Shown one piece after another: positions 34,306 to 43,479 of a stretch of DNA of 64,000 nt (within the stretch, counting starts at the first letter, position 1; the number at the start of each line of letters is the position of its first letter). Source of the DNA: Ignavibacteriales bacterium UBA1304 (GTDB lineage Bacteria > Bacteroidota > Ignavibacteria > Ignavibacteriales > Ignavibacteriaceae). The position numbers were made by a program, and so were the translations under genes. Under the pieces are notes generated by a model. The model was not told the DNA's origin, searched no databases, and was given only the letters and a program-made list of their open reading frames with translations. The stretch covers positions 62,001 to 126,000 of the forward strand of contig DBTY01000003.1 of the NCBI GenBank assembly GCA_002307295.1, given 5' to 3'.

Positions 34306-35434
34306 AATATTGGCGATTCTTTTTTTTATTTTACTAACGCATTATGTTTTTTTTATTCTTGGAATTAACAAGGGACTTTCTGCGTTTAATAATGATAAGC
34401 CGTGTAGTAAGAATAACGAGTTCTTTGTTAGCGTTATTATCCCTTTCAGAAACGAATCTGAAAACATTTTAAATAGTTTAAGCTGTATTGAAAGCCTCGC
34501 TTATCCAAAAAATAAGTTTGAAGTTATTTATGTAAACGACGCTTCGGACGACGATAGTCTTTATAAATTAACTTCGGCGCTAAAAAGCGGCAACATAAAA
34601 GTTATAACTCTACAGGAAGGCGCGCGTAATGAAGGATATAAAAAGCGGGCTGTGAAAACCGGAATAGATAACTCGGTGGGAGATATAATTGTTACTACCG
34701 ATGCAGATTGCATTTTTAAACCAGAGTGGCTTAACGGTCTGCTTGCAAATTTTGATGAAGAAACGGCATTTGTTTCGGGTCCGGTTCGATTTATTAACGC
34801 CGAAAGTTTTTTTGCAAAATTGCAAACAATAGAGTTTGCAGGACTTGTGCTTGCGGGCGCCGGTTTGATTGGAATTAAAAAACCTGTTATTTGTAACGGC
34901 GCAAATATAGCTTACAGAAAGAGCGTGTTTTTATCCGTTAACGGGTTTGAAGATAATATGAACATCGCTTCCGGCGACGACGGTTTTTTGATGCAGAAAA
35001 TAGCTGACGAAACAAATTATAAAATAAAATTTTGTTTTAATAAAGAAGCCATTGTTGAAACAAAACCGAACAAAACAATTTTAAGTTTTCTTCGCCAACG
35101 AAAACGATGGGCGGGCAAATCTCCTTATTATAAAGATAAATTATTAGTCGCTAAACTTGGTCTAATATATTTGTTTTATCTGTCGTTGTTTGTTTTATTT
35201 ATTTCGGCGTTTACAGGCTCTAAAATTATTATGATTATGCTTGCTGTTGGTTTGCTTGCAAAGTTTTTTACAGAAGCGCTTGTTATGCAAAAGGGGAAAG
35301 CATTTTTTAATTTAAAATACGGCTTGCTTGATTTTATATTAGCGGAAATATTTCAGATCGTATATATAATTACTTTAACCGCCGCCGGATTAGGCGGAAA
35401 CACTATTTGGAAAGAAAGAAAAATAAAAAAATGA
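34295..35434 (+). CDS. membrane-bound family 2 glycosyltransferase
   Basis: 379 residues: an N-terminal membrane segment, a GT-A domain with 'VSVIIPFRNESENI', 'VIYVNDASDDD', DxD motif 'TTDADC' (about 128-133) and acceptor motif QxxRW as 'RQRKRW', then about three C-terminal membrane segments. This layout is that of polymerising or lipid glycosyltransferases such as ceramide or hopanoid glycosyltransferases. Donor and acceptor are unknown. ATGA overlap with the next gene couples their translation. Confidence 0.85.
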   Translation: MITEILAILFFILLTHYVFFILGINKGLSAFNNDKPCSKNNEFFVSVIIPFRNESENILNSLSCIESLAYPKNKFEVIYVNDASDDDSLYKLTSALKSGNIKVITLQEGARNEGYKKRAVKTGIDNSVGDIIVTTDADCIFKPEWLNGLLANFDEETAFVSGPVRFINAESFFAKLQTIEFAGLVLAGAGLIGIKKPVICNGANIAYRKSVFLSVNGFEDNMNIASGDDGFLMQKIADETNYKIKFCFNKEAIVETKPNKTILSFLRQRKRWAGKSPYYKDKLLVAKLGLIYLFYLSLFVLFISAFTGSKIIMIMLAVGLLAKFFTEALVMQKGKAFFNLKYGLLDFILAEIFQIVYIITLTAAGLGGNTIWKERKIKK

Positions 35435-36066
35435 AATCTTTATATAATCCTCCAGCGCTAATTAAAAAAGCGTTTAAGAATTATTTTTGGGAAACCGTAA
35501 ATAATAAAGTCCTCTTAACGTTTGACGACGGCCCAATTCCGGATAATACAGAAGCGATTCTTAAAAAATTAGACGAGCTTAATATAAAAGCTCTTTTTTT
35601 TACCGTTGGCGAAAACAGTCAGAAATATCCATCGCTTACAGAGCAGATAATCAGCCAGAAACACACAATAGGAAGCCATACGTTTCATCATAGAAAAATT
35701 CCGGGACTTTCATCGGAAGCGCTTAGCGATGAAATTGATAAGGTTAATAATCTTTTTACGGAAAAATTCAATTATCAAATACGATATTTCCGTCCTCCTC
35801 ATGGAAGATTTGACTTAAGACTGAACAATTATCTTAAAGCCCGTTCGATGAAATGCGTAATGTGGACGTTATTAACTTTTGACTATAAAAATGATATAGA
35901 GTTAGTTAAGTTTGCAGTTGAAAAATATTTGACTGCCGGCTCAATTATAGTTTTGCATGACAGTTTAAAATCTAAAAACATTATAATGGACTCAATCGAT
36001 TTTGTATACGAACAGGTTAGTAAAAAAGGTTTTCAGTTTGGAGATGCGGAAGAATGTTTGAAATAA
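35431..36066 (+). CDS. NodB-type polysaccharide deacetylase
   Basis: 211 residues from the ATG at 35431 in the ATGA overlap; the frame extends eight codons further upstream but without reason to use it. The five carbohydrate-esterase-4 motifs are present: 'LTFDDGP' (metal Asp-Asp), 'GSHTFHH' (metal His), 'RYFRPPHGRFD', 'MWTLLTFDY' and 'IVLHDS'. No signal peptide is seen, so it probably deacetylates a lipid-linked N-acetyl sugar on the cytoplasmic side. It overlaps the next gene by 13 bases. Confidence 0.88.
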   Translation: MKSLYNPPALIKKAFKNYFWETVNNKVLLTFDDGPIPDNTEAILKKLDELNIKALFFTVGENSQKYPSLTEQIISQKHTIGSHTFHHRKIPGLSSEALSDEIDKVNNLFTEKFNYQIRYFRPPHGRFDLRLNNYLKARSMKCVMWTLLTFDYKNDIELVKFAVEKYLTAGSIIVLHDSLKSKNIIMDSIDFVYEQVSKKGFQFGDAEECLK

Positions 36067-37145
36067 TCTTTTTGATAGCGATTGCCGGATATTTTATACA
36101 ATCTTTTCTGTTTGCAATAGGCGCAGGGAAGAAGTACGCCAAACTGAGCCAGGACGAACTGCCTACAGCCTCTGTAATAGTGGCGGCCAGAAACGAAGAA
36201 CAAAATATTTTAAATTGTCTTACTTCGTTGAATGAACTAATTTACCCCGAAGGAAAATTGGAAATTATTATTGTTGACGATAGATCGACGGACGATACCG
36301 GGCGGATTATTGACGAGTTCATACAAGATAAAAAACGTTTTAAAAAAATTGTTACGCAAAATGAAATTGCCGGGTTAAAAGGTAAAACAAACGCTTTGGC
36401 AAACGCTATTAAAGCCGCCGAAGGAGAAATAATCCTTACTACTGACGCGGATTGCTGCGTAGCTTCTACGTGGGCTTTTACAATGGCTTCTTATTTTACA
36501 AAAGAGGTCGCCATGGTAAACGGTTTTACCGACCAAAGAGCCGTAAATAATTTTGAAGGCATGCAAAGCCTTGATTTTATTTATCTTCTAACTGTGGCTG
36601 CCGGAACTACAAATTTTGATAAACCGTTAAGCTGCATTGGCAATAATATGGCTTACAGGAAATCCGCGTACCTTGAAGTAGGCGGTTATGAAAATCTGCC
36701 TTTTAGCGTTACGGAAGATTTTAATTTGTTGTTTGCCATTCATCAATTACATAAATACAAAATTATTGCGCCGCTTGACAGGGACGCTTTGGTTACATCC
36801 GAGCCATGCAAAAGTATAAAAGAACTTTCACGTCAGAAAAAAAGATGGGGCGTTGGCGGCCTTAAAAGTCCGTTAAGAGGTTATTTAGTAATGGGGAACG
36901 GATTCCTTGCGCATTTATGTATTATTCTGTCTCCTTTTTTCTTCTCTTTACAGGCTGGGTATTTAATATTTACTAAATTGTTATTAGACGTTCTTTTTAT
37001 TTATCCGGTTCTAAAAAAATTAGGTATAAAAAAGAATATTAAATATTTTGCCGCTTTTGAAATTTATTTTATCATTTACGTTATTGCGCTTCCAGTATCA
37101 TTAGCATTAGGCAAAAAAGTGATATGGAAAGGGAGAGAATATTAA
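36054..37145 (+). CDS. second membrane-bound family 2 glycosyltransferase
   Basis: 363 residues, same architecture as the enzyme at 34295: N-terminal membrane segment, 'ASVIVAARNEEQNILNCLTSLNELIYPEGKLEIIIVDDRSTDDT', DxD 'TTDADC', acceptor motif 'RQKKRW', and three or so C-terminal membrane segments. The shared pattern '(N)IL(N)-L--(I/L)--L-YP--K-E-I-V-D' suggests ancient duplication. The stop overlaps the radical SAM start in TAATG. Confidence 0.85.
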   Translation: MFEIIFLIAIAGYFIQSFLFAIGAGKKYAKLSQDELPTASVIVAARNEEQNILNCLTSLNELIYPEGKLEIIIVDDRSTDDTGRIIDEFIQDKKRFKKIVTQNEIAGLKGKTNALANAIKAAEGEIILTTDADCCVASTWAFTMASYFTKEVAMVNGFTDQRAVNNFEGMQSLDFIYLLTVAAGTTNFDKPLSCIGNNMAYRKSAYLEVGGYENLPFSVTEDFNLLFAIHQLHKYKIIAPLDRDALVTSEPCKSIKELSRQKKRWGVGGLKSPLRGYLVMGNGFLAHLCIILSPFFFSLQAGYLIFTKLLLDVLFIYPVLKKLGIKKNIKYFAAFEIYFIIYVIALPVSLALGKKVIWKGREY

Positions 37146-38143
37146 TGCTGCTTTTATGCAACTACTATTTGACATACAGATGCAATGCGTATTGCTCGTT
37201 CTGTAATTTTGCAGATCACGAACAATTTGGTAAAACCCCCTTAGCAAAAATTGAAGACGTAAAATCAAATTTAACTCAGTTAGCAAAGCTTGGGGTTAAG
37301 TTTGTCGATCTGACAGGGGGCGAGCCGCTGCTTCATAAAGATATAGTTGAAATAGTTACGTTTGCAAAAGAGCTGAATTTTCAGACGAGCATAACTACTA
37401 ACGCGCTATTGTATCATAAATATGCAGAACAGCTTGCAGGCAAAGTCAATCTGCTCCATTTTTCATTAGACTCGCCGGATAGGGACGAGCATAATAAAAT
37501 CCGCGGAGTAAACTGCTTTGACGCTGTAATAAAAAGTATTGAGTTGGCTAAGTCGTTGGGAGAATATCCCGATATTCTTTTTACCGCTACAAACGAAACT
37601 TTTAAGAAGCTGCCTTTAATGCACGAAATAGCTTTGAAGTATGACCTTGTGCTTATTGTTAATCCGGTATTTTCTTATTTTGGCAATCCGGGACTTTCGA
37701 TGGAAGCGGTAGATTATATTACCGAATATATTGACGGTAAAAAGAACATATACATAAACGAAGCCTTTCTTAAGCTTCGCAAAGACGGCGGCAATAAAAC
37801 GAGCGATCCTAAATGTAAGGCGGTTTCAAGGGTTATTGTTATTTCGCCAGATAACAGGATTATACTTCCATGTTACCATTTGTCCAATGAAAGCATTGCT
37901 ATAGATAGACCTATTAAGGAAATCCGGGCTTCCGAGAAAATAAAGTATTTTAAAAAAATGGAAGGCCGCTTTGATTTTTGCGAAGGATGCACAATCAATT
38001 GTTATTTTGAACCATCTTTTGCTTTTCCTATGAATTACTATTCATTAGTTAGCATTTCGTCAAAAGTGAAATACAGTTATAATAAATTAATTAAACAAAA
38101 AATTGCAAAACGAAAAAATTTGTCATTACAGGATAATAAATGA
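37145..38143 (+). CDS. radical SAM protein with C-terminal cysteine cluster
   Basis: 332 residues from the ATG at 37145, with a gggagagaa ribosome site; a start at 37124 would lie deep in the upstream gene. The Fe4S4/SAM motif CxxxCxxC is Cys13-Cys17-Cys20, 'LTGGEPLLHKD' is the SAM-ribose motif, and 'HFSLDSPDRDEHNKIRG' follows. The C-terminus carries about six Cys, including 'SPDNRIILPCYH' and 'CEGCTINCYFEP', reminiscent of SPASM/twitch auxiliary-cluster domains. In this island it may modify the sugar or lipid made by the glycosyltransferases, but no substrate can be read from the sequence. Confidence 0.82.
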   Translation: MLLLCNYYLTYRCNAYCSFCNFADHEQFGKTPLAKIEDVKSNLTQLAKLGVKFVDLTGGEPLLHKDIVEIVTFAKELNFQTSITTNALLYHKYAEQLAGKVNLLHFSLDSPDRDEHNKIRGVNCFDAVIKSIELAKSLGEYPDILFTATNETFKKLPLMHEIALKYDLVLIVNPVFSYFGNPGLSMEAVDYITEYIDGKKNIYINEAFLKLRKDGGNKTSDPKCKAVSRVIVISPDNRIILPCYHLSNESIAIDRPIKEIRASEKIKYFKKMEGRFDFCEGCTINCYFEPSFAFPMNYYSLVSISSKVKYSYNKLIKQKIAKRKNLSLQDNK

Positions 38144-38979
38144 AAACAAAAAAAATATTACTGGCAGTCTCATTTTTATTTTTAATCGGTTCGTCTTCTA
38201 AAGCGCAGAGCCAGACTGAATGGTTCCCATTGGGGTTAAATATTCAGCCGTTTACGGCAAACTTTATAGAGCCGAGAATTGGATGCTCTTCGCTGACTGG
38301 AGAAAAAAAACTGCGTTTAGATATAGGAACTTCGCAGGATATATATAGTATTAAAAAGAACGAAAATGAAACGCTGACTTTTGGAGCAGATTTTTTTACG
38401 TTTACCCGATTGACAAGCGAGAATGATTTTCATTTTCCTGTAGACGCCGTTGATTATTTATTTGGCGTTAATGCCGGATATAAAATTACTGATAATAATA
38501 AGGAGTACGGGTTCAGAGCAAGAATAAGCCATATTAGCGCGCATTTGGTAGACGGTCATTACGACCATCTGATAAACGGATGGAAAGACGGCGTTAATCC
38601 TATGGTTTACAGCCGCGAATTTTTAGAACTGATTCCGTTCTACCGCGTAGACGGTTTGAGAGTTTACGCCGGGTTGACTTATCTTTTCCATACGACTCCT
38701 AAAAAAATAGGAAAAGGACTCTATCAGTTAGGTTTTGATTATTTTGCAAAAGATTATGTATGCAAAAATATTTCTCCCTATATTGCATATGATTTTAAGT
38801 TGTCAAATGACGACGTATATCTGGGAAACAATTCTATTTCTGCCGGTCTTAAATTCGGTAAATTTAACTCAAAAGGTTTTAGCGTATATTATGCTTATAA
38901 CTCTGGCAGGAGCGTTCATGGCGAATATTTTTATCATAAAGAAAGCTATTCAAGCATAGGTTTCAATTTGGATTTATAG
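38140..38979 (+). CDS. DUF1207 family outer-membrane protein, copy 2
   Basis: 279 residues with signal peptide MKTKKILLAVSFLFLIGSSSKAQS, overlapping the radical SAM stop by 4 bases. It shares with copy 1 the opening 'GLNIQPFTANFIEPRIG', 'FGADFFTF' and the signature 'RISHISAHLVDGHYDH', and ends in 'SIGFNLDL'. Two DUF1207 proteins bracketing five biosynthesis genes suggest they act on or export the product at the outer membrane. Confidence 0.75.
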   Translation: MKTKKILLAVSFLFLIGSSSKAQSQTEWFPLGLNIQPFTANFIEPRIGCSSLTGEKKLRLDIGTSQDIYSIKKNENETLTFGADFFTFTRLTSENDFHFPVDAVDYLFGVNAGYKITDNNKEYGFRARISHISAHLVDGHYDHLINGWKDGVNPMVYSREFLELIPFYRVDGLRVYAGLTYLFHTTPKKIGKGLYQLGFDYFAKDYVCKNISPYIAYDFKLSNDDVYLGNNSISAGLKFGKFNSKGFSVYYAYNSGRSVHGEYFYHKESYSSIGFNLDL

Positions 38980-38980
38980 A

Positions 38981-39988
38981 ATGTCTGAAGATCAAACTGA
39001 TTCTTATATTCCTTCTGGCGGAGATTATATCCACCGAAAAAAAGTAAAAAATAAAGATAACTACCTTATTCATATAGGTCTTTTTATTTTAACTTTTATT
39101 ACTACGACCATCGCCGGCGCAGAATGGATAAGAGGCGTTATGGGTCCGTATGAATTTTCGTTTCTTGCCAAAGGGCTTCCATACTCTATATCGATTATGT
39201 TCATAATTGGCTCGCACGAGTTTGGGCATTATTTTGCGGCAAGGTTTCATAAAGTAAAAGCCACGCTTCCTTATTTTTTGCCCTGCCCTTCTATTTCTGG
39301 ATTCTTAAATTTTGGGACATTTGGAGCTGTAATAAAAACGCAATCTCCAGTTCACACAAAAAAGGCTATGTTCGATATTGGCGTAGCGGGGCCGTTAGCC
39401 GGTTTTGTAGCATGTCTTATTGTTTTGGTATACGGGTTTACTCATCTGCCAGGCAAAGAATATCTGTTGGCTATTCATCCCGATTTTTTCTCTCCAGACT
39501 ATGGCAAAGGGGGGATAGAATTGAAGTTTGGCGATACGCTTTTATTTTCCTTTTTGCGAATGGCATTAACAAGCCCTAAAGATTTTATTCCGCCTATGAC
39601 GGAAATATATCATTATCCTTACTTATGCGTCGGGTGGTTTGGTTTATTTATTACTTCTATGAATATGCTGCCTATTGGTCAGTTAGACGGGGGGCATATA
39701 TCTTATTCGTTATTTGGCGGTAAAAAACATTTTAGAATTTCCGTAATATCAATTATTATTGTATTTTTACTCGGTTTAATTGGCTTGTTTGAGTATTTGT
39801 TTAATCTTAACTTTGCAATTGGCTGGGCTGGATGGATTTTTTGGGCGTTAGTGTTATTTTTTATTATAAAGCTTAAACATCCTCCGGTATATGATGATAC
39901 CGAACTTGACGTTAAACGGAAAATATTAGGATATATTAGTCTTTTTATTCTGATTATTTCATTTTCTCCTAATCCGTTCATTATTTGA
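38981..39988 (+). CDS. site-2-type membrane metalloprotease (M50 family)
   Basis: 335 residues with about seven membrane segments. The zinc motif HExxH is in 'IGSHEFGHYFAARFHKVKATLPYFLP', and the third ligand in 'NMLPIGQLDGGHISYSLFGG' (N-x-x-P-x-x-x-L-D-G-G). It lacks a PDZ domain, so it is closer to the plant/cyanobacterial EGY or group III S2P type than to E. coli RseP. It probably cleaves membrane-embedded substrates such as anti-sigma factors. The gene starts one base after the DUF1207 stop, so it shares the operon. Confidence 0.87.
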   Translation: MSEDQTDSYIPSGGDYIHRKKVKNKDNYLIHIGLFILTFITTTIAGAEWIRGVMGPYEFSFLAKGLPYSISIMFIIGSHEFGHYFAARFHKVKATLPYFLPCPSISGFLNFGTFGAVIKTQSPVHTKKAMFDIGVAGPLAGFVACLIVLVYGFTHLPGKEYLLAIHPDFFSPDYGKGGIELKFGDTLLFSFLRMALTSPKDFIPPMTEIYHYPYLCVGWFGLFITSMNMLPIGQLDGGHISYSLFGGKKHFRISVISIIIVFLLGLIGLFEYLFNLNFAIGWAGWIFWALVLFFIIKLKHPPVYDDTELDVKRKILGYISLFILIISFSPNPFII

Positions 39989-40043
39989 TGAGTATACAAA
40001 TTTTTACCTTGAGAAAAAAACTATCAACATCTATTATTTTACA

Positions 40044-40856
40044 ATGAAAAAAATATTTTTATTTGCCTTCTTATTATTAGGCATTTGGGGTTGCGATAAA
40101 AAATACGATAATGTTGTTGATGATTCAACAAACAGCTATCAGGTTAAATCTTTAGCGTCTTTAGGAACCGTTTTGTTTTCCGCTAAGGATTCAAGCGTAA
40201 CGGCAAGCGTTGAGTTTAGTTCAGTTGAAAACGTGGTTTCTGTTTCATATTCTCTATATTCTCCGGATAATGTTTTGATAGAGGAAGGGGAGTTATATGA
40301 CAACGGAAAAGCCGCAAATGGCGACGCTGCGGCCGGAGATAAAATCTTTTCTAACAAATTCCTAATGAGCCAATATGACGCCAATGGCGATTACCAGCTA
40401 AAGTATTTTGTGGTTGATAAAGATCAGAATACTAAAATGGTAGCTACGCAAAAATTCTTATATAATAATCTTCAGTCAAATAAGGCTCCTGTTCTTTCAG
40501 ATCTTGTAATGGCTGATACAGTTATTTACATTTTACCTAATGGTAAATATGATCCATTTTCATTCTCAGTTAAAGCGACCGATCCAAATGGCGCGTCGGA
40601 TGTAGCAAATGTATATTTTACAATATACAGACCAGACGGCACTGTTATAAATCATGGCGGCGATACGTTAATCGCTATGAATGACAGCGGAGATCTTAGC
40701 GATTACGGAGATGCGACTGCGGGCGATGGAAGATATTCCTATTTAATGACTTTTACTGAAAACGCACAATTAGGAAGTTATAAATATCAGTTTGTAGCTA
40801 TGGATAGATATGGCTTGAAAAGCAATATAATCACACACACTTTATATTTAAAATGA
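40044..40856 (+). CDS. lipoprotein with two Ig-like/cadherin-type domains
   Basis: 270 residues; the signal ends at lipobox GIWGC (Cys17). Two similar beta-sandwich modules of about 115 residues follow, each with 'V...SLYSPDNVLIEEGELYDNGKAANGDAAAGDKIFSNKF' or 'VYFTIYRPDGTVI...GDLSDYGDATAGDGRYSYLMTF'. This D-x-G-x-x-x-x-x-D-x-x-A-x-D-G-x-Y/F pattern is common in secreted Bacteroidota proteins. It overlaps the following secreted protein by 4 bases and is probably its outer-membrane partner. Confidence 0.7.
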   Translation: MKKIFLFAFLLLGIWGCDKKYDNVVDDSTNSYQVKSLASLGTVLFSAKDSSVTASVEFSSVENVVSVSYSLYSPDNVLIEEGELYDNGKAANGDAAAGDKIFSNKFLMSQYDANGDYQLKYFVVDKDQNTKMVATQKFLYNNLQSNKAPVLSDLVMADTVIYILPNGKYDPFSFSVKATDPNGASDVANVYFTIYRPDGTVINHGGDTLIAMNDSGDLSDYGDATAGDGRYSYLMTFTENAQLGSYKYQFVAMDRYGLKSNIITHTLYLK

Positions 40857-42454
40857 TAAAAAGAATTTTTGTTCTCTCATTTTTCATAGCATCGTTTGCC
40901 AATTTTTCTTTTGCGCAAATTTTGCCGGAAAAATTTAAAATAAATACTTTGCCCAAAGGGCTTTCAAAAATATCCGCAGCAACGTCTTTAACTCCCGGTG
41001 GAAATGGCGTAAGCGATATTCTTATAATTGGCGATACTATTTGGGTGTCAAACAACAAAGGACTTAGCCGTTCAACTGATTATGGCTCTAACTGGGCTAA
41101 TTACTACATGACCGACGTTTTTGGATCGGAAGGCGTTTCTGCCCTTGGTTATCATAACGGAACTATTTGGGTCGCTACATGCCATAGCATTACAAGCAGC
41201 GGCGAAGTTATTCCTGTCGGAAGCGGTTTAAGATATTCTTCAGATAACGGTTCAACATGGAAAACTCTTCCGCAGCCAGTCGACGCTAGCGGAGACTCCG
41301 CTTTAGTATATGGAATTAACGACGGCGTACGAGCGAAAAAAGTTAGGGCTTTGCCTGTAACTGTAAACGAGCAAAATATTATTTATGATATAGCTTTTAC
41401 GTCAAGCGCAATTTGGGTGGCTACATATTCCGGCGGTATAAGAAAGAGCACAGATAATGGCGCGTCATGGCAGCGTGTTTTACTTCCGTCTGACAATATT
41501 AACCATATATCGCCCACGGATACTATAAGCTATTCTTTGCAACCAGTTTTTGGCACTTTTGGTACAGAAAATTATCTTAACCATAGAGGCTTTTCTGTAA
41601 TAGCTGTGAACGATTCAATTATTTTTGCAGGAACCGCAGGTGGAATAAACAAATCAACTGACGGTGGAATAAGCTGGCAGAAATTTACTCACACTAACCA
41701 GACTCATCCAATAAGCGGCAACTTTATTGTAGCTATGGCTTTTAATAAAGTTAATAATTCTCTTTGGGCGGCTACTTGGAGCGCTAACAGCGACGAATCT
41801 TATGGTGTAAGCTATTCGACAGATCTTGGCGATACATGGACCGTTACTTTAGACGGAGAGCAGGCTCATAATTTTGGATTTAAAGATTATCAGGTAATTG
41901 CCGTTACTAATAATTCAGCTTTCCGCACTCAAAATTTAGGAGCAAGCTGGATAGGGCCAAACTCAATTATTGATAATACTACAAAAACGTCAATTGCTTC
42001 AACAATATTTTATGCTGCCGCTTCTTCCGGAAAAGACGTTTGGCTTGGCAATAATGAAGGGTTGGCAAAAATTACAGAAAATTCAATCTGGTCGGGCGAG
42101 TGGAAAATATTTTTTGCTTCACAGCAATTAACCTCAAAAACAGCCACTTATGCTTATCCTAATCCGTTTTCGCCGAGAAGCGACCGGGTAAAAATTAAAT
42201 ACAGCACAAACAATAAAACTCAAAACGTTACTATTAGAATTCTTGATTTTGGAATGAACCTTGTTAAAACTGTCATTCAGAATGCGGCAAGAGGCAGCCA
42301 GATTCATCAGATATCGCAGGAAGACGGCGGCGTTATTGATTATTGGGACGGCAAAGACGAAAAAGGCAACATAGTTCCAAATGGCGTTTATTTCTATAGA
42401 GTAGACGTTGGATCGGACGATCCTGTATTTGGAAAAATTTTAGTTTTACAGTAA
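40853..42454 (+). CDS. secreted BNR/sialidase-like propeller protein with type IX sorting (FlgD-like) C-terminus
   Basis: 533 residues with signal peptide (about 1-22, 'FANFSFAQ'). About 30-430 is a propeller of BNR-like repeats, seen as 'S-x-D-x-G-x-T/S-W' turns: 'RSTDYGSNW', 'YSSDNGSTW', 'KSTDNGASW', 'KSTDGGISW', 'YSTDLGDTW'. About 440-533 is a FlgD-type Ig domain: 'YAYPNPFSPRSDRVKIKYS', 'VTIRILDFGMNLV', 'WDGKDEKGNIVPNGVYFYRV'. In this phylum such C-terminal domains are signals for type IX secretion and surface attachment. Catalytic sialidase residues are not evident, so an adhesive or structural role is more likely. Confidence 0.78.
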   Translation: MIKRIFVLSFFIASFANFSFAQILPEKFKINTLPKGLSKISAATSLTPGGNGVSDILIIGDTIWVSNNKGLSRSTDYGSNWANYYMTDVFGSEGVSALGYHNGTIWVATCHSITSSGEVIPVGSGLRYSSDNGSTWKTLPQPVDASGDSALVYGINDGVRAKKVRALPVTVNEQNIIYDIAFTSSAIWVATYSGGIRKSTDNGASWQRVLLPSDNINHISPTDTISYSLQPVFGTFGTENYLNHRGFSVIAVNDSIIFAGTAGGINKSTDGGISWQKFTHTNQTHPISGNFIVAMAFNKVNNSLWAATWSANSDESYGVSYSTDLGDTWTVTLDGEQAHNFGFKDYQVIAVTNNSAFRTQNLGASWIGPNSIIDNTTKTSIASTIFYAAASSGKDVWLGNNEGLAKITENSIWSGEWKIFFASQQLTSKTATYAYPNPFSPRSDRVKIKYSTNNKTQNVTIRILDFGMNLVKTVIQNAARGSQIHQISQEDGGVIDYWDGKDEKGNIVPNGVYFYRVDVGSDDPVFGKILVLQ

Positions 42455-42463
42455 GAGGGAATT

Positions 42464-43462
42464 TTGAAAAAGTTTTTTATCCTTTTATTCTTATCATTTG
42501 CTGCCATAGTTTTCGCTCAGCCGAAATTTAGCAGCATTAACAGCGCGCCCGGCGCGTTTAGTCGGTTTGGATTTGGCGCGCGAGGCATAGGCATGGGCAA
42601 CGCAATGTCCGCCGTTACTGAAGGAAACGTGGTTTCTTATTATAATCCGGCTCTTGCCGTTTATCAGGAAGATAATTCAATGCAGTCTGCTTATTCGTTT
42701 TTATCATTAGACAGACATTTGAATTTTTTAAGTTTTACAAGACATTTTGATTTCTATTCTTCAAAAGACACTTCTGTAGAAAGAAAGCCGAAAGGCGTAT
42801 CCGGAGTCAGCGTAGGCGTCATTCAATCCGGCGTAAGCAATATTGACGGTAGAGACTATGAAGGGACCAAAACTGGCGATTTGAGCACAAACGAATATCA
42901 ATTCTTTCTGGGATTGTCAAACAAGTTTTCCAGCAGATTGTCTATGGGACTTGCCGTAAAAATTTATTATTACAAATTATATCAGGATATTACCGCTTCG
43001 GCTGTCGGTCTTGATTTAGGCGTAATTTATAAATATAACGACAACTTATATTTTTCGCTTTCTATCTCTGATCTTAATTCAAAGTATAAATGGGATACTT
43101 CTCCTATTTACGGGCAGGATGGCACGACGACAGATAACGCTTTTCCTGTAATGAAAAAAATAGGCGCAAGTTATAATTTCAGAGAAATTAAATTGTTAAC
43201 AAGCGCAGAACTTGAAATTAGCAATATGGATTCCAAAGTATTCCGAATTGGCGCAGAGTATAATATTTTTGAAAATATGTTCATACGCGGCGGCATAGAT
43301 CAGATTGATCTAGCTAATTCTGATAGAAAAGCTCTTCCTGCATGCGGATTTTCATATGCAAAAAGTTTCTCAGGGATGCTGGTAAGTTTTGATTATGCGT
43401 TTGAAGTTGAACACTATTCGGCGTCAAGCAGGCACATAGCCGGTTTAAGCGTTAATTTTTAA
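42464..43462 (+). CDS. PorV/PorQ-like outer-membrane protein, copy A
   Basis: 332 residues from TTG at 42464 with a strong ribosome site (aagaggg). Signal peptide to about residue 18. The family opening is 'FSRFGFGARGIGMGNAMSAVTEGNVVSYYNPAL', like PorV/PorQ and UPF0164 barrels. Strands end at Phe ('HIAGLSVNF'). PorV shuttles type IX cargo to the sortase PorU; here two such proteins directly follow a candidate cargo, so they may be dedicated shuttles, which is inference. Confidence 0.72.
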   Translation: MKKFFILLFLSFAAIVFAQPKFSSINSAPGAFSRFGFGARGIGMGNAMSAVTEGNVVSYYNPALAVYQEDNSMQSAYSFLSLDRHLNFLSFTRHFDFYSSKDTSVERKPKGVSGVSVGVIQSGVSNIDGRDYEGTKTGDLSTNEYQFFLGLSNKFSSRLSMGLAVKIYYYKLYQDITASAVGLDLGVIYKYNDNLYFSLSISDLNSKYKWDTSPIYGQDGTTTDNAFPVMKKIGASYNFREIKLLTSAELEISNMDSKVFRIGAEYNIFENMFIRGGIDQIDLANSDRKALPACGFSYAKSFSGMLVSFDYAFEVEHYSASSRHIAGLSVNF

Positions 43463-43479
43463 ATTAGAATAAAGTTGAT

